Below, in pieces: positions 53,101 through 62,700 of a stretch of 64,000 nucleotides of DNA (its first letter is position 1; the number at the start of each line of letters is the position of its first letter). The DNA comes from Paraburkholderia sp. (lineage in GTDB: Bacteria; Pseudomonadota; Gammaproteobacteria; Burkholderiales; Burkholderiaceae), in NCBI RefSeq assembly GCF_028283785.1, contig NZ_JAPWKB010000017.1:1-64000 (forward strand). The letters are read 5' to 3'. Below the pieces are notes generated by a model. That model was not told where the DNA came from. It worked only from the letters and a program-made list of their open reading frames with translations, and made no database searches. The position numbers were made by a program, and so were the translations under genes.

Positions 53101-53941
53101 TGCCGCCGCTGAGGATCACCTGCATCACCGGCGCGTCGCCGGCCAGCGCGAGCGGCGCCGGATCGTCGATCGCGGAGGCGGCAAATGCAGTGGTATTCAG
53201 CACCAGCGCGACGTTATGTTGCGCGCACAACCGGTCGAGCACGTCGCGGCTCACCGCGTCTTTCAGCGAGGTAATCGCGAGCGGCAGCGGATTCAATCCT
53301 TCTGCATCGAGTGCGTCGATCAACGCATCGAAGACGGCCGTATTGGCTGCCTGCAGATGCGCCTTGTAGAACAGGATCGCGACGACCGGCGCGTCGGCGT
53401 GCCAGCGCGCCTGCCAGTCGGCGATAGTCGGTACGTCGTGCTGCGGATGATAGAGCGCCGCGGCGGGCAAGGTACGCGGCGGCGCCGGTTCGTCGCCCCA
53501 ACCGAGCGCGCGATGCGCCGCGCATCGCAGGAAATTTTCGGCGTTTTGCGGGCCGCCTTCGCGCAGATAACGCCATAGCTGATGGCACAACGCAGCGTCG
53601 GCCGTGCTGCGCGCGAGCAGGTTCGGGTCTTCCTGAAGATCGCCGGAGAACATCGCGAGCGTCTGGTTTTTGCGCCCGGCCAGTGCGACGACCTGTTCGA
53701 TGCCATACGGCCAGTACGCTTCGCCGCCGAGATGATCGACGATCACCACGCGTGCATGCTGCAGCACGTCGTCGAGGTAGAAGTCGACGGACGCCGGTTG
53801 ACGCAGATACGTAACGTTGGCGAGCCGGACGCTCGGGAAGCCCTCTCCGAGCCTCGCCACGACGCTCGCGAGCAGCGACAGCGTCGTATCAGCCGAACTG
53901 AGCACGACGATCTCAGCGGGCCGCTGATCGATCCGGATCAC
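50183..53941 (-). CDS. cobN: Cobaltochelatase large subunit
   Basis: 1252 residues from the listed GTG. CobN inserts cobalt into hydrogenobyrinate a,c-diamide in aerobic cobalamin synthesis, working with the AAA+ and vWA proteins encoded next. Family stretches are evident across the length (LANYPMSEGRIGNGVGLDTPASVVGIL, FFLRDAFANVMHLFDAAVQ-type region). Upstream of the GTG, the same frame reads LLRTTPGGFVDDT, matching the normal CobN N-terminus, and an ATG lies just before it out of frame by one base. So the true start was probably ATG at 53993, with one extra T. It lies between cobW (stop 53999) and chlI. Confidence 0.93.
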   Translation of the reverse strand: MIRIDQRPAEIVVLSSADTTLSLLASVVARLGEGFPSVRLANVTYLRQPASVDFYLDDVLQHARVVIVDHLGGEAYWPYGIEQVVALAGRKNQTLAMFSGDLQEDPNLLARSTADAALCHQLWRYLREGGPQNAENFLRCAAHRALGWGDEPAPPRTLPAAALYHPQHDVPTIADWQARWHADAPVVAILFYKAHLQAANTAVFDALIDALDAEGLNPLPLAITSLKDAVSRDVLDRLCAQHNVALVLNTTAFAASAIDDPAPLALAGDAPVMQVILSGGNRDDWQKDNHGLNSRDIAMHIALPEVDGRIVTRAISFKGLAYRCPHTEVDVVRYQPDHERVAFLAALSRRWCTLRTRPNADKKLALILANYPMSEGRIGNGVGLDTPASVVGILQMLRDEGYRVADLPEDGDALLRLLTQGVTNDPVVRDLRPALQSLSLDDYLRHFTQLPADARDALNARWGTPEQDPTLRRGRFVIAGWRCGNVFVGIQPSRSREQGDYASYHDADLVPPHAYLAFYFWLRDAYGIDAVVHVGKHGNLEWLPGKSVALSDACWPDMILGPMPHLYPFIVNDPGEGSQAKRRAQAVIIDHLMPPLTRAESYGPLQDLERQVDEYYEALMVDPRRARLLRRTILATIVDHKLHDELSVDAPSGQDAEDALLTRVDAWLCELKEAQIRDGLHTFGRSPQGVQRRDTLLALGRFPVGDGQGAKAGLIDALAKDFGIDHFFDPLTVDWAAPWSGPRPMRLAHVSDAPWRHTGDTRERLELLAAQLLEQVCDDVHACEHANDECAAALPHAHRVIERLRQDVLPRLDACGPQELQNLKRGLDGRFVPPGPSGAPSRGRPDVLPTGRNFYSVDTRAVPTQAAWSLGLKSAQQLIERHLQEHGDYPRAIGLSVWGTATMRTGGDDIAQALALLGVRPKWAAGSHRVTDFEIMPIEAFDRPRIDVTLRVSGFFRDAFANVMHLFDAAVQAVAELDEPEDLNPIRARVMRERDALVASGMDAAEARRRAGWRVFSARPGSYGAGLQDMIDSRQWQTDADLANAYQAWGGYAYTQKSSGEAAHSAFGARLASMDVVLQNQDNREHDVLDSNDYYQFQGGMVAAVRHLAGAQPHVYHADHSNPAAPRVRTLTEEIARVIRSRVVNPKWLDGVKRHGYKGAAEIAATVDYLYGYDATARVIADHQYALVTDAYLNDADTRAFIERHNPHALHGICERLLEAMQRGLWQAPGAYRAQVEQHLLASEQHIEGTRT

Positions 53942-53998
53942 GCCGGCGGTATCGTCGACGAAACCGCCGGGTGTCGTGCGCAGCAGAATGCATCCGGG

Positions 53999-55099
53999 TT
54001 ACGCCTGTTGCGCTTCGGTGCGCGCGACGGCGGGCGCGGCCAGCGCCGCGTCGAACGCCTGTTGCAACGCGTGCTGATCGAGGTCTTCGCCGATCAGCAC
54101 GAAGCGGCTGACGTTCGCTTCGCCCGCTTGCCAGCGGCGGTCGAAATAGCTGTCGAAACGACGCCCGACCCCTTGAATCACCAGACGCATCGGCGCGCCC
54201 GGCAGCGCGGCAAAACCCTTCACGCGATAGATCGTGCTGGTTTCGACCAGCGATTGCAACGCGGCGATCACCGCTTCGCGCGAGGTCGCCTGAGTCTCGA
54301 CGATGACCGAATCGAACTCGTCGTGATGATGATCGGCGTCGTCGGCCGAGCCGTGATGATCGTGACGCAGGTGAATCGTGGTCTCCGACGCCGCTTCGAG
54401 ACCGAGCAGCGCATGCAGGTCCAGGCGACCCGCCTGCGCGCGCACGACCTTCACGTGTGCCGGAATTTCTTCGCGAATCAGCGTTTCGACCGCGGCCTGT
54501 TGCACGTCGTCGAGCAGATCGGTCTTGTTCAGGATCACCAGATCCGCCGCCGACAACTGATCTTCGAACAGTTCATGCAGCGGCGATTCGTGATCGAGAT
54601 TCGGATCGGCGCGACGTTGCGCATCGACCGCGCCCGGGTTAGCCGCGAACTGGCCGCTTGCCGCTGCCGGACCATCGACGACCGTGACAACGGCATCGAC
54701 CGTGAAGCTGTTCTTGATGGACGGCCAGTTGAATGCCTGCACCAGCGGTTTGGGTAGCGCGAGACCCGAGGTTTCGATCAGCACGTGATCGATCTGGTCG
54801 CGACGTTCGACCAGCTTTTCCATCACCGGGAAAAACTCTTCCTGCACGGTGCAACACAGACAGCCGTTCGCGAGTTCGTACAGTGCGCCTTCGGTTTCGT
54901 TGCCTTCGTCGTCGCACCCGATCCCGCAGCCTTTCAGGATTTCGCCGTCGATGCCGAGCTCGCCGAACTCGTTGACGATCACCGCAATGCGCTTGCCGCC
55001 CGCATGCTGAAGAATGTGCCGCAGCAGCGTGGTCTTGCCGCTACCGAGAAAGCCGGTGACGATGGTCACGGGAATCTTGCGCATCTGTTGGGTCTGCAT
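53999..55099 (-). CDS. cobW: CobW-family GTP-binding metallochaperone
   Basis: 366 residues. COG0523 features: Walker A GFLGSGKTTLL, a CxCC-type zinc/cobalt site (GCLCCTVQEEF), DxxG-like IETSGLALP, NKTD, and a His-rich linker (HDHHGSADDADHHHDE). It probably supplies cobalt to the chelatase. First gene of the leftward cobalamin unit; the leader is a cobalamin riboswitch. Start at MQTQQMRK with GGAGT seven bases upstream. Confidence 0.93.
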   Translation of the reverse strand: MQTQQMRKIPVTIVTGFLGSGKTTLLRHILQHAGGKRIAVIVNEFGELGIDGEILKGCGIGCDDEGNETEGALYELANGCLCCTVQEEFFPVMEKLVERRDQIDHVLIETSGLALPKPLVQAFNWPSIKNSFTVDAVVTVVDGPAAASGQFAANPGAVDAQRRADPNLDHESPLHELFEDQLSAADLVILNKTDLLDDVQQAAVETLIREEIPAHVKVVRAQAGRLDLHALLGLEAASETTIHLRHDHHGSADDADHHHDEFDSVIVETQATSREAVIAALQSLVETSTIYRVKGFAALPGAPMRLVIQGVGRRFDSYFDRRWQAGEANVSRFVLIGEDLDQHALQQAFDAALAAPAVARTEAQQA

Positions 55100-55114
55100 C
55101 GCTACTCCGTGGTA

Positions 55115-55130
55115 CGCCGTTCGAACGGCG
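55115..55130. promoter_or_regulatory. 16-bp palindrome next to the cobW ribosome site
   Basis: CGCCGTTCGAACGGCG is a perfect palindrome lying just 5' of the cobW Shine-Dalgarno. It may be part of the riboswitch expression platform, able to form a stem that affects ribosome access, or a protein-binding operator. The palindrome is seen; its role is inferred. Confidence 0.4.
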
Positions 55131-55242
55131 CGCAAGCCGTTGCGTCGGGTGCCGGATGTGTGACTGCAGCAACCCGTGCGCGAAACGGCTGAAGAATGAG
55201 GTGAACGATCAACACCGCATCCCCGCGGCGTTCATCACATGT

Positions 55243-55452
55243 ATCTGGCCGGTATCCGGGCTGGCAAAAGCGCCGCTTCACCTTCCCGCGCGCGTTGCCG
55301 CGCACAGTGGATGTAAGGCGCGCGTCACGATGCGCACGCCTTGAAGCCGGCTCCGCATTGCTCGCGCAATGCCTTTGCCTTCCGTTGCGGGGGCAGCACA
55401 GGTTGAGCCGTTCAAGCTGGAACGACACCCTGTTTCCCGTTTAACCGCGTGC
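55243..55452 (-). promoter_or_regulatory. Cobalamin (B12) riboswitch
   Basis: On the minus strand the consensus segments occur in order: AAACGGGAA, GGGTG...CC, CTGCCCCCGCAAC, CCACTGT, GGGAAGG, and the B12 box GCCCGGATACCGGCC. This is the adenosylcobalamin-type architecture. It lies about 145 bases upstream of cobW in the sense orientation, so it should turn down cobW-cobN-chlI-vWA when B12 is sufficient. The ends are approximate. Confidence 0.9.
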
Positions 55453-55764
55453 GAAACGAGCGCGCACGCGAGCACCAAAGTGCGTGCGAGTTTAGGCCCG
55501 CGCGCCGTCAACGTCAAGAAAGCGCATCGTAAGCAAAAGGCCCGCCAGTGCGGCGTTTCCGGTATCGCGTGTGCTATCGTATGCGCGCATCTGGTGCCCG
55601 CACGCGCGTTCGCGCATGCAGTTATTCAGCGCATCGCGCGCTCTGTATGATTCACGCATGACCCAACTCTTTATCTACTGCACCGGCACGTCGACCCTCG
55701 TGCTGCGTTCATGCATCCGTTCGCTGGCCGCTTCTACCACGACGTCTACGCGACGGGCCTTCGC

Positions 55765-56505
55765 ATGACGCGCGCATGGCTGATCGGCGCGGGCCCCGGC
55801 GACGTCGAACTGATGACGCTGAAGGCAACCCGCGCGCTGGCACAAGCCGACGTTATTCTCGTCGACGACCTCGTCAATCCCGACGTGCTCCAGTTCGCGC
55901 GCAACGACGCGCAGATCGTCTACGTCGGCAAACGCGGCGGTCATCCGTCGACGCCGCAGGCAGGCATCGTCGCGATGATGCTCGAACATATAAACGCAGG
56001 ACGCAGCGTCGCGCGACTCAAGGGCGGCGATCCGTTCGTGTTCGGACGCGGCGGCGAAGAACAGCAGGCGTTGCAGGCGGTCGGCGTTCAGGTGGACATC
56101 GTCAACGGCATTACGGCCGGCATCGCCGCGCCCGCTGCGATCGGCATTCCCGTCACGCATCGCGACCATGCGCAAGGCGTGGTGTTCGTCACCGGCCACG
56201 GCGCGGGCAGCGCCGAGCCCGACTGGACCACGCTGGTCGCAACCCGCATGACGCTGGTGATTTACATGGGCATGCGTCGTCTGCATGACATCACGGCCGC
56301 GCTACTGAACGCCGGCATGGCGCCGGATACCCCATGCGCCGCAATCGAATCCGCGACGCGCCCCGAGCAGCGTCACGCGCTCGCGCCGCTGCACGGTTTC
56401 GCCGACGAAGTGGACCGGCTCGGGCTCGGTTCGCCGTCGATCGTCGTGATCGGCGCGGTGGCGACGCTGGCGACGCCAGCAAGCGCCGTCGTGGCGGCAC
56501 CGTGA
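55765..56505 (+). CDS. cobA: Uroporphyrinogen-III C-methyltransferase
   Basis: 246 residues. SUMT methylates uroporphyrinogen III at C2 and C7 to precorrin-2. SAM-binding tetrapyrrole methylase motifs: VWLIGAGPGDVELMTLKA-like start (AWLIGAGPGDVEL), GGDPFVFGRGGEE, and the GITAGIAAPAAIGIPVTHR loop. Start at MTRAWL; the upstream in-frame extension MHPFAGRF is not family-like. First gene of a tightly packed rightward unit cobA-cobE-cobO-cobB-bluB, divergent from the riboswitch unit. No riboswitch is seen on the plus strand before it. Confidence 0.92.
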   Translation: MTRAWLIGAGPGDVELMTLKATRALAQADVILVDDLVNPDVLQFARNDAQIVYVGKRGGHPSTPQAGIVAMMLEHINAGRSVARLKGGDPFVFGRGGEEQQALQAVGVQVDIVNGITAGIAAPAAIGIPVTHRDHAQGVVFVTGHGAGSAEPDWTTLVATRMTLVIYMGMRRLHDITAALLNAGMAPDTPCAAIESATRPEQRHALAPLHGFADEVDRLGLGSPSIVVIGAVATLATPASAVVAAP

Positions 56506-56954
56506 AGACGCTGGTGGTCGGGATCGGCTGCAGGCGCGGCGTGTCGGCGGACGAAATCGACGCGGCGGTCCGTGCCGCGCTCGGCACGCATTCGCTCGAC
56601 GCAGTCCTCGCGATCGCCACGCTCGACACAAAAGCCGCCGAACCCGGCTTGCATGCGTTTTGCGCATGCCACGATTTTCCATTGCGAACGTTCAGCCGTG
56701 AACAGATCACTGCGCTGATGTCCGGACCGATTGCCGGACTCTCGCATTCCGTAGCCGCATGCGAGCATGCGGGCGTCGCGGGCGTCTGCGAACCGTGCGC
56801 ATTGCTCGCCGCGCCGGGCGCCAGCCTGATCGTCGGAAAGACGATCACCGGCCGCGTGACCGTGGCGGTTGCGCGCATCGCGAACGTCGCGAGCGATGGC
56901 GCCGGACACGCCCATACCTATCAAGACACGCATCAACACCAGGATATTCGATGA
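56502..56954 (+). CDS. cobE: Cobalamin biosynthesis protein CobE
   Basis: 150 residues from a GTG whose last bases overlap the cobA stop (GTGA). The CobE/CbiG C-terminal fold is shown by GIGCRRGVSADEIDAAVRAAL and a late Cys/Pro/Gly segment (SLIVGKTITGRVTVAVARI). CobE is required for the aerobic corrin pathway, but its chemistry is less certain than its neighbours. The C-terminus is His/Gln-rich (AHTYQDTHQHQ), possibly metal-binding. Confidence 0.85.
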   Translation: MKTLVVGIGCRRGVSADEIDAAVRAALGTHSLDAVLAIATLDTKAAEPGLHAFCACHDFPLRTFSREQITALMSGPIAGLSHSVAACEHAGVAGVCEPCALLAAPGASLIVGKTITGRVTVAVARIANVASDGAGHAHTYQDTHQHQDIR

Positions 56955-57553
56955 AGACCGATCCCGAATCGCATCAACGCATGACGCAACGCCGTCGCGA
57001 GGGACATGAAAAGAAACAGGCCGGCGCGACCGTCGAAAAGGGTCTGCTGATCGTCAACACCGGCACCGGCAAAGGCAAGACCACCGCTGCATTCGGCATG
57101 GCCGTACGCGTGCTCGGACACGGTATGCGACTGGGCGTCGTGCAGTTCATCAAAGGTGCATTGCATACGTCCGAGCGCGACTTTCTCGGCGCGATCGCAA
57201 CCTGCGATTTCGTCACGATGGGCGACGGCTACACGTGGAATACGCAAAACCGCGACGCCGACATCGCGACCGCGCGCAAAGGCTGGGACGAAGCGCGCCG
57301 GATGATCGAAAGCGGCGAATACGCGATGGTGATCCTCGACGAACTGAACACGGTGCTGAAGTACGACTATCTGCCGCTCGACGAAGTGCTCGGCGTGCTC
57401 GATGCGCGCCCGGAGATGCTGCACGTGGTCGTGACGGGCCGTCATGCGCCCGACGCATTGATCGAAGCAGCCGATCTCGTCACCGAAATGCGCATCGTCA
57501 AGCATCCGTATCGCGAGCAAGGCGTGAAAGCGCAGCGCGGCGTGGAGTTCTGA
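56951..57553 (+). CDS. cobO: Corrinoid adenosyltransferase
   Basis: 200 residues. ATP:cob(I)alamin/corrinoid adenosyltransferase of the CobA/CobO/BtuR type: P-loop NTGTGKGKTTAAFG, and the family sequence VQFIKGALHTSERDFL and VILDELNTVLKYDYL. It makes the Co-adenosyl form of corrinoids. ATG overlaps the cobE stop by ATGA. A 30-residue charged N-terminal extension precedes the core. Confidence 0.93.
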   Translation: MKTDPESHQRMTQRRREGHEKKQAGATVEKGLLIVNTGTGKGKTTAAFGMAVRVLGHGMRLGVVQFIKGALHTSERDFLGAIATCDFVTMGDGYTWNTQNRDADIATARKGWDEARRMIESGEYAMVILDELNTVLKYDYLPLDEVLGVLDARPEMLHVVVTGRHAPDALIEAADLVTEMRIVKHPYREQGVKAQRGVEF

Positions 57554-57554
57554 C

Positions 57555-58901
57555 ATGAGCGTGCGCCGTTGTCCCGCGCTGTTCATCACCGCGCCCGCAT
57601 CCGGGCAGGGCAAGACCACGGTGACGGCGGGACTCGCACGCCTGCATCGGCGGCAAGGCCGGCGCGTGCGCGTGTTCAAGACCGGCCCGGATTTTCTCGA
57701 TCCGATGATTCTGGCGCGCGCAAGCGGCGCGCCGGTGCTGTCGCTCGATCTGTGGATGGTCGGCGAATCCGCGTGCCGCGCGTTGCTCGCGCAAGCCGCC
57801 GCCGAAGCCGATCTGATCCTGATCGAAGGCGTGATGGGCCTGTTCGACGGCACGCCGAGCAGCGCCGATCTCGCCACCGGATTCGGCGTGCCGGTCGTGC
57901 CGGTGATCGCCGCGAAGTCGATGGCGCAAACCTTCGGCGCGCTCGCGTTCGGCCTCGCGCGCTTTCGTCCGGACGTGCCGTTTTACGGCGTGCTCGCCAA
58001 TCGCGTCGGCTCGACGCGCCATGCAGATCTGCTGAAAACGTCGCTGCCGGACGATTTGCGCTGGCTCGGCCATCTTGCGAGTGCGGACGGCATCGAACTG
58101 CCTGAGCGCCATCTGGGATTGCATCAGGCGTCGGAAGTCGACGATCTGGATGCGCGCCTGGATCGCGCCGCCGACGCGCTCGAACACACCGCGCTTGCCG
58201 AACTGCCGCCGCCGGTCGAATTCGACGCCGACCCGCACAGTGCCGATTCCGATACCGATACCGACGCCGGCGCGCACGCTTACCCGCCGCTGCTGCGAGA
58301 CCTGCATATCGCGATTGCGCGCGACGCCGCGTTCTCGTTCATCTATCCGGCGAACCTGAGCCTGCTCGACGCACTCGGCGCGCGCGTCAGTTATTTTTCG
58401 CCGCTCGCGGACGAAGCACCCGCCGCTGATGCCGACGCGCTGTATCTGCCGGGCGGCTATCCGGAACTGCACGCGGCGACGCTCGCGGCAAACCGCAACA
58501 CCGCCGCCGCGATCCGCGCGCACACCGACGCCAGCCGGCCGATCTTCGCCGAATGCGGCGGCATGCTGTATCTGCTCGACGGCCTGACCGACCGATCCGG
58601 CGTCGCCACGCCGATGCTCGGCCTGCTGCCCGGCCATGCCACGCTTCAAAAACGCTTCACTGCGTTAGGCATGCAGCAGCTCGAAGGCCGGCACGGCGCG
58701 CTGACCGGCCACACGTTTCACTATTCGACGCTCGACACGCCGCTCGACCCGGTGTGCCGCGCAACCCGTCCTCACGACGCATCGAACCCGGAAGGCGAAG
58801 CCGTCTATCGCGCCGGGCCGATCGTCGCCACTTATATGCACGGCTACTGGCCGTCCAACCCGGCCTTCGCGGCCGCCCTGTTCGATGGCACAGCGTTTTA
58901 A
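57555..58901 (+). CDS. cobB: Hydrogenobyrinic acid/cobyrinate a,c-diamide synthase
   Basis: 448 residues. ATP- and glutamine-dependent amidation of the corrin a and c side chains. An N-terminal dethiobiotin-synthetase-like ATPase (FITAPASGQGKTTVTAGLARLH, DLILIEGVMGLFDG) precedes a C-terminal glutaminase domain with Cys in FAECGGMLYL and His in THTFHYS. A simple-sequence stretch encodes DSDTDTDAG near the domain linker (GATACC repeats). Starts two bases after the cobO stop. Confidence 0.93.
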   Translation: MSVRRCPALFITAPASGQGKTTVTAGLARLHRRQGRRVRVFKTGPDFLDPMILARASGAPVLSLDLWMVGESACRALLAQAAAEADLILIEGVMGLFDGTPSSADLATGFGVPVVPVIAAKSMAQTFGALAFGLARFRPDVPFYGVLANRVGSTRHADLLKTSLPDDLRWLGHLASADGIELPERHLGLHQASEVDDLDARLDRAADALEHTALAELPPPVEFDADPHSADSDTDTDAGAHAYPPLLRDLHIAIARDAAFSFIYPANLSLLDALGARVSYFSPLADEAPAADADALYLPGGYPELHAATLAANRNTAAAIRAHTDASRPIFAECGGMLYLLDGLTDRSGVATPMLGLLPGHATLQKRFTALGMQQLEGRHGALTGHTFHYSTLDTPLDPVCRATRPHDASNPEGEAVYRAGPIVATYMHGYWPSNPAFAAALFDGTAF

Positions 58902-59556
58902 CGATTCCGACCGCGACGCGGTCTACCGCGCAATTCACGAGCGTCGCGACATGCGGCATTTCGTGCCCGGCCCGATCGAGCCGGCGGTATTGCAACGTCT
59001 GCTCGACGCCGCGCATCACGCGCCGAGCGTCGGCTTTATGCAGCCGTGGCGGATCGCCCGCATCACCGACACGGCGTTGCGTCAGGCGCTGCACGCCACC
59101 GTCGAGCGGGAACGGATCGCCACCGCCGACGCGCTCGGCAAACGGCGCGACGAGTTCATGAAGCTGAAAGTGGAAGGCATGCTGGAATGCGGCGAAGTGC
59201 TGGTGGTCGCGTTGATGGACGGCCGCGACAAACACATTTTCGGCCGACGCACGCTGCCGGAAATGGATCTGGCGTCGGTGGCCTGCGCGATTCAGAATAT
59301 GTGGCTCGCCGCGCGCGCGGAAGGGCTCGGCATGGGCTGGGTGTCACTGTTCGACGTGGACGACGTGCGCACGCTGCTGCACATGCCCGCCGGCGCGGTG
59401 CCGGTGGCGATTCTCTGCGTGGGTCAGGTCGATGCGTTCTACGCCGAACCGATGCTCGAAACCGAGCGTTGGGCGACGCGCCTGCCACTCGCGGAATGTG
59501 TTTTCGAAAACTACTGGCCGGATCGCGACGACGCTAAAGACAGCGCGTCAGACTGA
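58885..59556 (+). CDS. bluB: 5,6-Dimethylbenzimidazole synthase
   Basis: 223 residues. BluB destroys FMN to form the lower-ligand base DMB. The nitroreductase-like fold is clear: ERRDMRHFVPGPIEPAVLQRLLDAAHHAPSVGFMQPWRIARI with the FMN-contacting Arg and Ser, and MGWVSLFDVDDV with the catalytic Asp region. Overlaps cobB by 17 bases. Last gene of the unit; a 7-bp hairpin lies at its stop codon. Confidence 0.93.
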   Translation: MAQRFNDSDRDAVYRAIHERRDMRHFVPGPIEPAVLQRLLDAAHHAPSVGFMQPWRIARITDTALRQALHATVERERIATADALGKRRDEFMKLKVEGMLECGEVLVVALMDGRDKHIFGRRTLPEMDLASVACAIQNMWLAARAEGLGMGWVSLFDVDDVRTLLHMPAGAVPVAILCVGQVDAFYAEPMLETERWATRLPLAECVFENYWPDRDDAKDSASD

Positions 59557-59567
59557 CAGACTGACGC
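59545..59567 (+). terminator. Small hairpin at the bluB stop codon
   Basis: GCGTCAG and CTGACGC can pair around a 9-base loop spanning the bluB stop codon. No T-run follows. A weak terminator or stability stem at best. Confidence 0.3.
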
Positions 59568-59745
59568 ATCGCGCCATGCGAATCCGGCCTTAGACAGTTG
59601 GCCCCGTCTAACCGTATCCGTTGCATCTCGCGTGGGACGCACGGTGTTTTTTAACTGCTCGGAACACAGTATAAAGAACGGTCAAAAATAAAAATAAAGA
59701 AACTTCGACGTGCGGTTCGAGCGGTTGCGCGTGCAACCTTCCGGG

Positions 59746-62700
59746 TCAGCCCGCGCGATCCATCTCCGGCATCGGCGCGAACAGCGCGTCGAGATCGTCG
59801 TCGGAAAACTTGACGGATCCGGCCGCGTCTTCCGACAGGATGTTGTCCGCGAGCGCCGCCTTTTTCTCCTGCAATTCGACGATCTTTTCTTCGATGCTGC
59901 CCGCCGCGATCAGCTTGTAAACGAATACCGGCTTGTCCTGGCCCAAGCGGTGCGCGCGGTCCGTGGCCTGGTTTTCGGCGGCCGGATTCCACCACGGATC
60001 GTAGTGGATCACGGTGTCGGCTGCCGTCAGGTTCAGACCCACGCCGCCCGCTTTCAGGCTGATCAGGAACAGCGGCACTTCGCCGTTCTGGAAGCGCTTG
60101 ACGGGCGTGGCGCGGTCGGCGCTGTCGCCGGTGAGAATCACGTAAGGAATCGACTCTTTATCCAGCGCTTCGGCGATCAGCGCGAGCATGCCGGTGAACT
60201 GCGAAAACAGCAGCACGCGCCGTCCTTCCTCGATCAGTTCGGGCAACATGGTCAGCAACAGTTCGAGTTTCGCGGACTGCTGCAAACTGATCGCCTTGTC
60301 CGCATTCGCCTGACTGCCGGGCGCACCGGTTTCGCCGAGATTGGCGAGCTTCACGAGACGCGGATCGCAACACACCTGCCGCAGTTTCAGCAACGCATCG
60401 AGCACGATGATCTTGCTGCGCGCGAGCCCTTGCGCCGACACCGCCGCGAGCACTTTTTCCTGCATGGCCGTGCGCATCGTTTCGTAGAGATCGCGCTGCG
60501 AGCCTTCCAGATCGACGCTGCGGATGATTGTGGTTTTCGGTGGCAATTCTTTCGCGACCTCGTCTTTGCGCCGACGCAGCATAAACGGCCGGATGCGTCG
60601 CGCAAGCAGTTCGCGCCGCACGGTATCGCCGCCCTTTTCGATCGGATTGCGCCAGCGTTTGGTGAAGTCTTTCTGGCTGCCGAGAAAACCCGGCAACAGG
60701 AAATCGAACTGCGTCCACAACTCGCCGAGGTGGTTCTCCAGCGGCGTGCCGCTCAGACACAACCGGTGGCGCGCGTTCAGATCGCGGATGGTACGCGCCG
60801 CCTTGGTGGTGGCGTTTTTCACGTACTGCGCTTCGTCGAGAATCAGCAGATGGTATTCGTGCGCGGCCAGCGCCGCATGATCTCGCCACAACAGCGCGTA
60901 CGTGGTGAGGATCAACTCGTGTTCGCCGATCTGCTCGAAACGCTCCTTGCGCTGCGGGCCGTTCAGGTCGAGCACTTTCAGGTCAGGCGCAAAACGCTGC
61001 GCTTCGTCGCGCCAGTTATGGACCAGCGTGGTGGGCACGATGATCAGCGCCGGCCGGTCGAGCCGCCCCGCTTCCTTTTCAGCGAGGATATGCGCGAGCG
61101 TCTGCACGGTCTTGCCGAGCCCCATGTCGTCGGCAAGCACGCCCGCCAGATTGTGCGCACGCAGAAACTGCATCCAGTCGAGACCCTGCTGCTGATACTC
61201 GCGCAATTCCGCGTGCAGCCCGCCGGGCAGCGGCGTGCGTTGCAGTCCGCCGCCCTGCTTCAGCCGCCGCGCCATTTCGCGGATCGAATCGTCGCCGGTG
61301 AACATCCAGCGGCCGGTGTCGTTCAGGCCGGCAAGCCGCCCGGCGTCGAGCGCGGCCACCCGCAACGGCGTCTCGCCGCGCCAGCCGACCAGACCGTCGA
61401 ACAGATCGACCAGCACGCGCACCACCGGTTTTAGCCGTCCGGCACGCAGGCGTACGCGCTCCTGCCGGTCGGTGGCGAGATCGATCGGTTCGTCGTCGGC
61501 GATGGTGTCGAGATTGCCGCCGAGCCAGCGCTTGTCGCGACGGAACAGGTTCGCGAGCAACGGCTCCAGCCGCACTTTCCGCTCGCCGAGCGCGATGCCC
61601 ATTTCGAGGTCGAACCAGCCGTCGCGCGCCTGGGTCGCGACGCCGTCGATTTCGTCGATGTCGATCACGTTGTAGCGAAACCCCGGCGCCTTGACCACGT
61701 GCCAGCCGGCGGCTTCGAGCTTGGGCACGGCCGTGTCGATAAACGCGGGCCACGCTTCCTGATCGGCCAGCACCAGCACCGTGCCGGAGGTGGGCTGACG
61801 TGCGTGGATCGCACCGGACGACAGCGTCTGCAACCCGGTCTTGCGCAAATCGAGCAGGCGCTGGCGCTCGGCGTCGTAACGACGGCGCAGGTGAATCACC
61901 TTGCCGCCCGGCACCGGCACCAGCGTCGCGCTGCTGTCCGCGTTGATGCCGATGCCCTCGTAGTCGTAACTGACCGATGCGATGTCGATGATCTGCTGTT
62001 TGTAGCCGTACTTGCCCGAACTGACGGTGGCGCTGATGGAGTCGAGCGTCAGGACGGGCATCGGCGCGCTGTCGATCACGCGGACGGCCGCGGTGTCGGT
62101 TGACGGCGGCAACGGCAGACCCGGCGCGATTTCGCTCAGCACCGATGCAACCAGCGGCGCTTCCGACAGCGAGATAGGCGGCATCGACAGATAGTCGGGC
62201 AACTGCTGGAACGGCAACGACACGTCCACCACGCCTGCTTCGCCTGCGTACGCATCGACATACCAGACGGGTTCCGTGGCCAGCACCATCGTGGACGGCG
62301 GTTCGGTGCGCAACACCGGCCGCAGCCGCTCATCCGCTTGCGGCTGCCATTCGATCCGGCCCGGCCGCGATGCGCCGAGCGTCAGCGGCACCGGCCGCCC
62401 GGACGGGTCGTTGCTTGCCGCGAGGGTCGCGAACAGTCGGCCCGTGGCGATCAGTTTGTGCAGCACTTCGCCCGCGTTCGCGCCGCGCAGCACGAAGTGC
62501 CCCTGATTGGGCGAGCGGCCAAGCCACAGCGCCCGCAGGATCACCAGATCTTCTTCGACGACGAATTTGGGCGGCTTGACGAGCGCGGCTTCGACATTGC
62601 TCCACGCTTCGTCGATCGAGCGGACCTCGCCGTCGATACCGAGCCGCGCCTTGAATAGCTGGATTTCGTGACGTTGCGTATGCATCGACCAGCCGAGCAC

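Noticed and set aside
55571-55768. Plus-strand ORF MLSYARIWCPHARSR before cobA
   Set aside because: Covers the divergent promoter region, ends at the cobA start and has no similarity I recognise. Considered as a truncated cobalamin gene but nothing supports it.
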